This document shows, in pieces, positions 54,947-57,351 of a DNA stretch of 57,351 nt (position 1 is the first letter of the stretch; each line of letters opens with the position of its first letter). The position numbers and the translations under genes are program-made. The stretch is from a virus, in the IMG/VR virus record IMGVR_UViG_3300008116_000049, positions 1 through 57,351 of that record. One strand, 5' to 3'. Under the pieces are notes generated by a model. It did no database searches. It worked only from the letters and a program-made list of their open reading frames with translations, and was not told the DNA's origin.

Positions 54947-56037
54947 CTCAGTCCCGTACCTCGAGTTAATAGCAGGGGTACGGGGGGCACCACACTAGTA
55001 CCCAGATGGGCTAGTAGAACAGCCTCTAGTGGGTACGACTTATTACCCCACCAGCGAGCCAGGTCAGCAAGTAATCGTTCTATAGAGGGATTAGGTCCAG
55101 TAATTCTATTAATGATATCCTCCACTAGAAGGCCCGCGATTACCTCCCCATTAACGTCGAGTCGCCACATCTTGATATAAGCGCGGACGGTTCTCACATC
55201 ACTAAGGGCCAGGGCGCTCCAGAATGCAGCTCGGCCCTCTACAGTAGCGCCACCTGCTAGTTCATCATAAACTAGGTCATAGGTGATATCCTCTACTGTA
55301 TTAACTAGTAATAGTCGCTCTAGAAGAGACCATGCTCTACCAGCGCTACCGGCCAGTTTAACGAGGGCCTGAGCTGCCTCCAGCTCTATGTTCATTATAT
55401 CACAAATACGCCCTGCCATATCATCAATGGGAGGATTAGATAGCGGTACCTCTAAGCAGCGGCGCTCTATGGCCTGGCTCGTCACCTTATTAGTCATTAG
55501 CTTCTGCTTATCCATAGTGCACAGGATCCAACTGGTATGATTGGGTCCGAACTCAATGGCCTCTAGTAATAGAGATGCCAGCTCAGGGCTGATACGTTGA
55601 AATTCATCGAGGATGATGAACTGGCGATACTGATCTTCTCTATCCCCTACTATTATAGGACTCGCATAGGCTATTTCCAAGTAGCGCTCTATATGAGGCC
55701 GGGCCTCAGTAGGGCTACTGATAGTATAGTGATAAATATTAGTGGTATCGGTACCCAGACATACGGGGCACTCACCGCAGCCCTCCCAGCTACCGGGCTC
55801 ACGATTAGGACAGAGAGTGCTACGAGCATATAGTAGGGCTAGTGTAGTCTTACCGCAACCAGGCGGGCCCCACATTAACATATTCCCTGCTGAGTAAACA
55901 TTATTACCTGCCGAGCTATGTAGATTTCTGCTGATAAGAGCCTTAACTAGCGAGATGGCCAATCCGCCACCTACATAGTCAGCTAGTCGGCGGGGCCTAT
56001 GTTCATTAGATAGGCTATTAGTCATGGGGACGCACAC
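54934..56037 (-). CDS. clamp loader ATPase, DnaX (gamma/tau)-like
   Basis: 367 residues. HRPRRLADYVGG is the usual start. Walker A MWGPPGCGKTTLALL (GPPGCGKT at 57-64). The zinc module of bacterial DnaX follows: Cys76, Cys87, Cys90, Cys93 (GCGECPVCLG). Walker B FIILDEFQRIS at 140-150. The sensor and arginine-finger region is WILCTMDKQKL...AIERRC (about 170-194). Helical collar C-terminus. It loads the sliding clamp for replication; no clamp or polymerase gene was identified here. GTG at 56037 or ATG at 56025; both lie in the end of the upstream membrane-peptide gene. Confidence 0.87.
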   Translation of the reverse strand: MCVPMTNSLSNEHRPRRLADYVGGGLAISLVKALISRNLHSSAGNNVYSAGNMLMWGPPGCGKTTLALLYARSTLCPNREPGSWEGCGECPVCLGTDTTNIYHYTISSPTEARPHIERYLEIAYASPIIVGDREDQYRQFIILDEFQRISPELASLLLEAIEFGPNHTSWILCTMDKQKLMTNKVTSQAIERRCLEVPLSNPPIDDMAGRICDIMNIELEAAQALVKLAGSAGRAWSLLERLLLVNTVEDITYDLVYDELAGGATVEGRAAFWSALALSDVRTVRAYIKMWRLDVNGEVIAGLLVEDIINRITGPNPSIERLLADLARWWGNKSYPLEAVLLAHLGTSVVPPVPLLLTRGTGLRWLQ

Positions 56038-56188
56038 AGATAATACATACTAGGGTGAAAACTATGACGATAATTGTACCTATCTCCAGAAGAGTGAACC
56101 CCTGTTTAGCAACGTCAATAGTACGTTCAGTAAGACCATAGATGGCCCCAATTAATAGATACCAGTACGCTAGATTCTTAGTATTCAT
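56018..56188 (-). CDS. 56-residue two-helix membrane protein
   Basis: MNTKNLAYWYLLIGAIYGLT, then a polar loop, then LLEIGTIIVIVFTLVCIICV and RPHD. Two hydrophobic helices of 15-18 residues. The ATG lies 5 nt after the upstream stop and the stop overlaps the clamp-loader start by 20 nt, so translation is coupled. No Shine-Dalgarno of its own. Possibly a holin-like or membrane-anchoring peptide; that is speculation. Confidence 0.55.
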   Translation of the reverse strand: MNTKNLAYWYLLIGAIYGLTERTIDVAKQGFTLLEIGTIIVIVFTLVCIICVRPHD

Positions 56189-56193
56189 ATAAA

Positions 56194-56457
56194 CTAAACA
56201 ATAATAGTGATGTGTCCTTCTTGATTATCATGGGGCAGTAGATTGCGCGCAATACTCCAGATCAACTTAGTCTCCTCGATATTAAAATTAGCGGATATCA
56301 TGTACGTGTCAGTAACGTCAGAGTTATAGAGAGGCGCTAGGAGACAGGGTTGATTATTATCATGCCAATAGTAGACGACGATACTCTTGATACCCAGAGA
56401 GCGCAACTTATTGAATAAGGCAGCCCGCTCTGTGACATGTTTATTTTGTGTTTGCAT
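56194..56457 (-). CDS. small hypothetical protein
   Basis: 87 residues: NKLRSLGIKSIVVYYWHDNN, MISANFNIEETKLIWSIARN, EGHITIIV. Alternating strands and helices suggest a small ferredoxin-like fold. The ATG lies 17 nt inside the glycosylase gene. No family recognised. Confidence 0.55.
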   Translation of the reverse strand: MQTQNKHVTERAALFNKLRSLGIKSIVVYYWHDNNQPCLLAPLYNSDVTDTYMISANFNIEETKLIWSIARNLLPHDNQEGHITIIV

Positions 56458-57196
56458 AGTTCAGTATCTCTTGCTTAATGATATTTATATCCTTCCTGAA
56501 GTACCACATCATACTACCTACAGGGACGGGGTTCCACATACGAGTCTTAACTACCTTATCGATGTCACTATCTCGCAGGGCTTTCTTACTGCGAAGTAGG
56601 GCCTCGAGGTCACGTTTAACATCCTCTTCATCTATAGTAGTCTTATAGAAGACACCTCTCTCTACCTCTATTGGATTAAACGTAGTTACAGTAGGATGGC
56701 CCCGCCAGTTATAGACAGCCCCTCTGTAATTGGCTATAGTGGCGTCGAGACCGTGTATGGCCTTAACTGCTTCGCTACCTGCTAGTAATAGAGGTACGCC
56801 AGTTGGTAGTGCTGTGAGCTCAGGGAGTAGCCAGGTATCCCGACAGCGGGAGCGATGAATATCTTTAACTGTCTTGTCTCGAGGGGAGCACTTTATAGCA
56901 TTAGTGAAATACACTAACTTATTAATGGGGGGCCCATCCCACGTGGGGTCACACTCTATAGCCCAATATAAGCAACGCCGGAGGAAGGCCCCGGCGCCAC
57001 TAGTATCTTCACTGTTAGTGCCGGGAGCGAGGCTCATCTTAGTGGCCTCCTCACGTTTACCAGGATAGGCTGAGATAGCTACTAGTATTACATCTTCAAT
57101 AGGTTTCTCAGACTGACCACTCACTGCCTGCCTAGTAGATAGACTACATACAGTACACTGCGGGTTGAATTGTACGGCTTGGTATAACGCTGTCAT
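56441..57196 (-). CDS. uracil-DNA glycosylase, family 4 type (Fe-S)
   Basis: 251 residues. Four cysteines in family 4 spacing: Cys14 and Cys17 (CTVCSLS), Cys103 (NAIKCSPRD) and Cys118 (HRSRCRDTWLLPEL). The pocket motif GEAPG is altered (VAISAYPGKREE), as is the C-terminal HPS-like motif (VTTFNPIEVERG). In the family the enzyme removes uracil from DNA; in phages related proteins can act in DNA repair or modified-base handling. It is the first leftward phage gene. Its ATG is directly next to the right junction, so upstream phage control sequence seems to be missing. Confidence 0.78.
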   Translation of the reverse strand: MTALYQAVQFNPQCTVCSLSTRQAVSGQSEKPIEDVILVAISAYPGKREEATKMSLAPGTNSEDTSGAGAFLRRCLYWAIECDPTWDGPPINKLVYFTNAIKCSPRDKTVKDIHRSRCRDTWLLPELTALPTGVPLLLAGSEAVKAIHGLDATIANYRGAVYNWRGHPTVTTFNPIEVERGVFYKTTIDEEDVKRDLEALLRSKKALRDSDIDKVVKTRMWNPVPVGSMMWYFRKDINIIKQEILNYANTK

Positions 57197-57217
57197 TGAA
57201 AAACTGGGCCTGAAACC

Positions 57218-57244
57218 CCGCCCTCCGCTATCGCTAAAGGGCGG
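57218..57244 (-). terminator. hairpin after the flanking right-end gene
   Basis: CCGCCCT (57218-57224) and AGGGCGG (57238-57244) form a 7-bp stem. On the minus strand it lies 12 nt after the stop of the flanking gene. A TTTTT run follows about 15 nt farther on, next to the glycosylase ATG. A host-type terminator is likely; the displaced T-run makes it imperfect. Confidence 0.55.
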
Positions 57245-57255
57245 CTTTATACAAG

Positions 57256-57351
57256 TTAGTGAGAAACAATTAAACCGTTAGAACGACGAATTAACTGAAT
57301 CTTGCTAACAGCTATTTGTCCCAATCGTTTCCAACTGGTATCGCTTACAGA
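57256..57351 (-). CDS. 3' end of an unidentified flanking gene
   Basis: The last 31 codons of a minus-strand frame that enters from the right edge: DTSWKRLGQIAVSKIQLIRR, SNGLIVSH-TAA. Codon choice is host-like. I do not recognise the family. With selO on the left it suggests the phage block lies between two host genes read in the same direction. Confidence 0.5.
   Translation of the reverse strand, partial: SVSDTSWKRLGQIAVSKIQLIRRSNGLIVSH

Overview
The window carries most of a tailed-phage genome, from about 0.8 to 57.2 kb, flanked by cellular DNA. The left end (1-581) is the 5' part of a cyanobacterial-type selO gene, and the right end (57256-57351) is the 3' tail of an unidentified gene read on the minus strand. 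Three stretches inside the phage are AT-rich and look cyanobacterial: about 29.4-29.9 kb, 45.4-46.4 kb and 48.9-51.2 kb. Together with CRISPR-repeat-like sequences of cyanobacterial type, these point to a cyanophage or prophage. A bloom-forming host such as Microcystis is possible, but that is inference. No integrase, portal, major capsid protein, DNA polymerase or lysin was recognised. The element may be a fragment, a highly divergent phage, or a chimeric assembly.

Left module, rightward (812-29318): a tail-fibre-like gene, an N-hydroxylating flavoprotein-like enzyme, two large proteins with a DUF4815-like N-terminus, a string of small tail or baseplate candidates whose genes overlap or abut, the large terminase subunit, and a giant 2898-residue protein. 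The module ends in a strong rho-independent terminator at 29401-29433. Many genes start with GTG or TTG and overlap the previous gene, which suggests one long late operon.

Right module, leftward (57196 down to 29617): the replication, repair and nucleotide genes. In transcription order they are a family 4 uracil-DNA glycosylase, a DnaX-like clamp loader and a probable partner, a zinc-ribbon protein next to an SF2 helicase, an AT-rich island, a P-loop kinase, a Pif1/RecD-like helicase, the micro-ORF array, a DnaG-type primase, a frameshifted class II aminoacyl-tRNA-synthetase-like gene, a radical SAM enzyme, a RuvC-like resolvase, an Fe-S PD-(D/E)XK nuclease and an HTH protein. The AT-rich island holds a tRNA-Tyr, a promoter-driven tRNA-like RNA, an antitoxin-like gene and CRISPR-like repeats.

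The most unusual feature is at 38.1-45.4 kb. About 37 diverged paralogous micro-ORFs of 48-96 codons stand head to tail on the minus strand, with a period near 200 bp. At most boundaries the codons for an acidic tail (DEDDYFDEDD-stop) are read in another frame as the start of the next ORF (MRMIISMKMIN), usually with a 14-nt or 4-nt overlap. The purine-rich acidic codons also supply a Shine-Dalgarno-like sequence. The array is headed by a 138-residue gene with a strong ribosome-binding site and appears to run into the primase start. I know of no described system with this layout.
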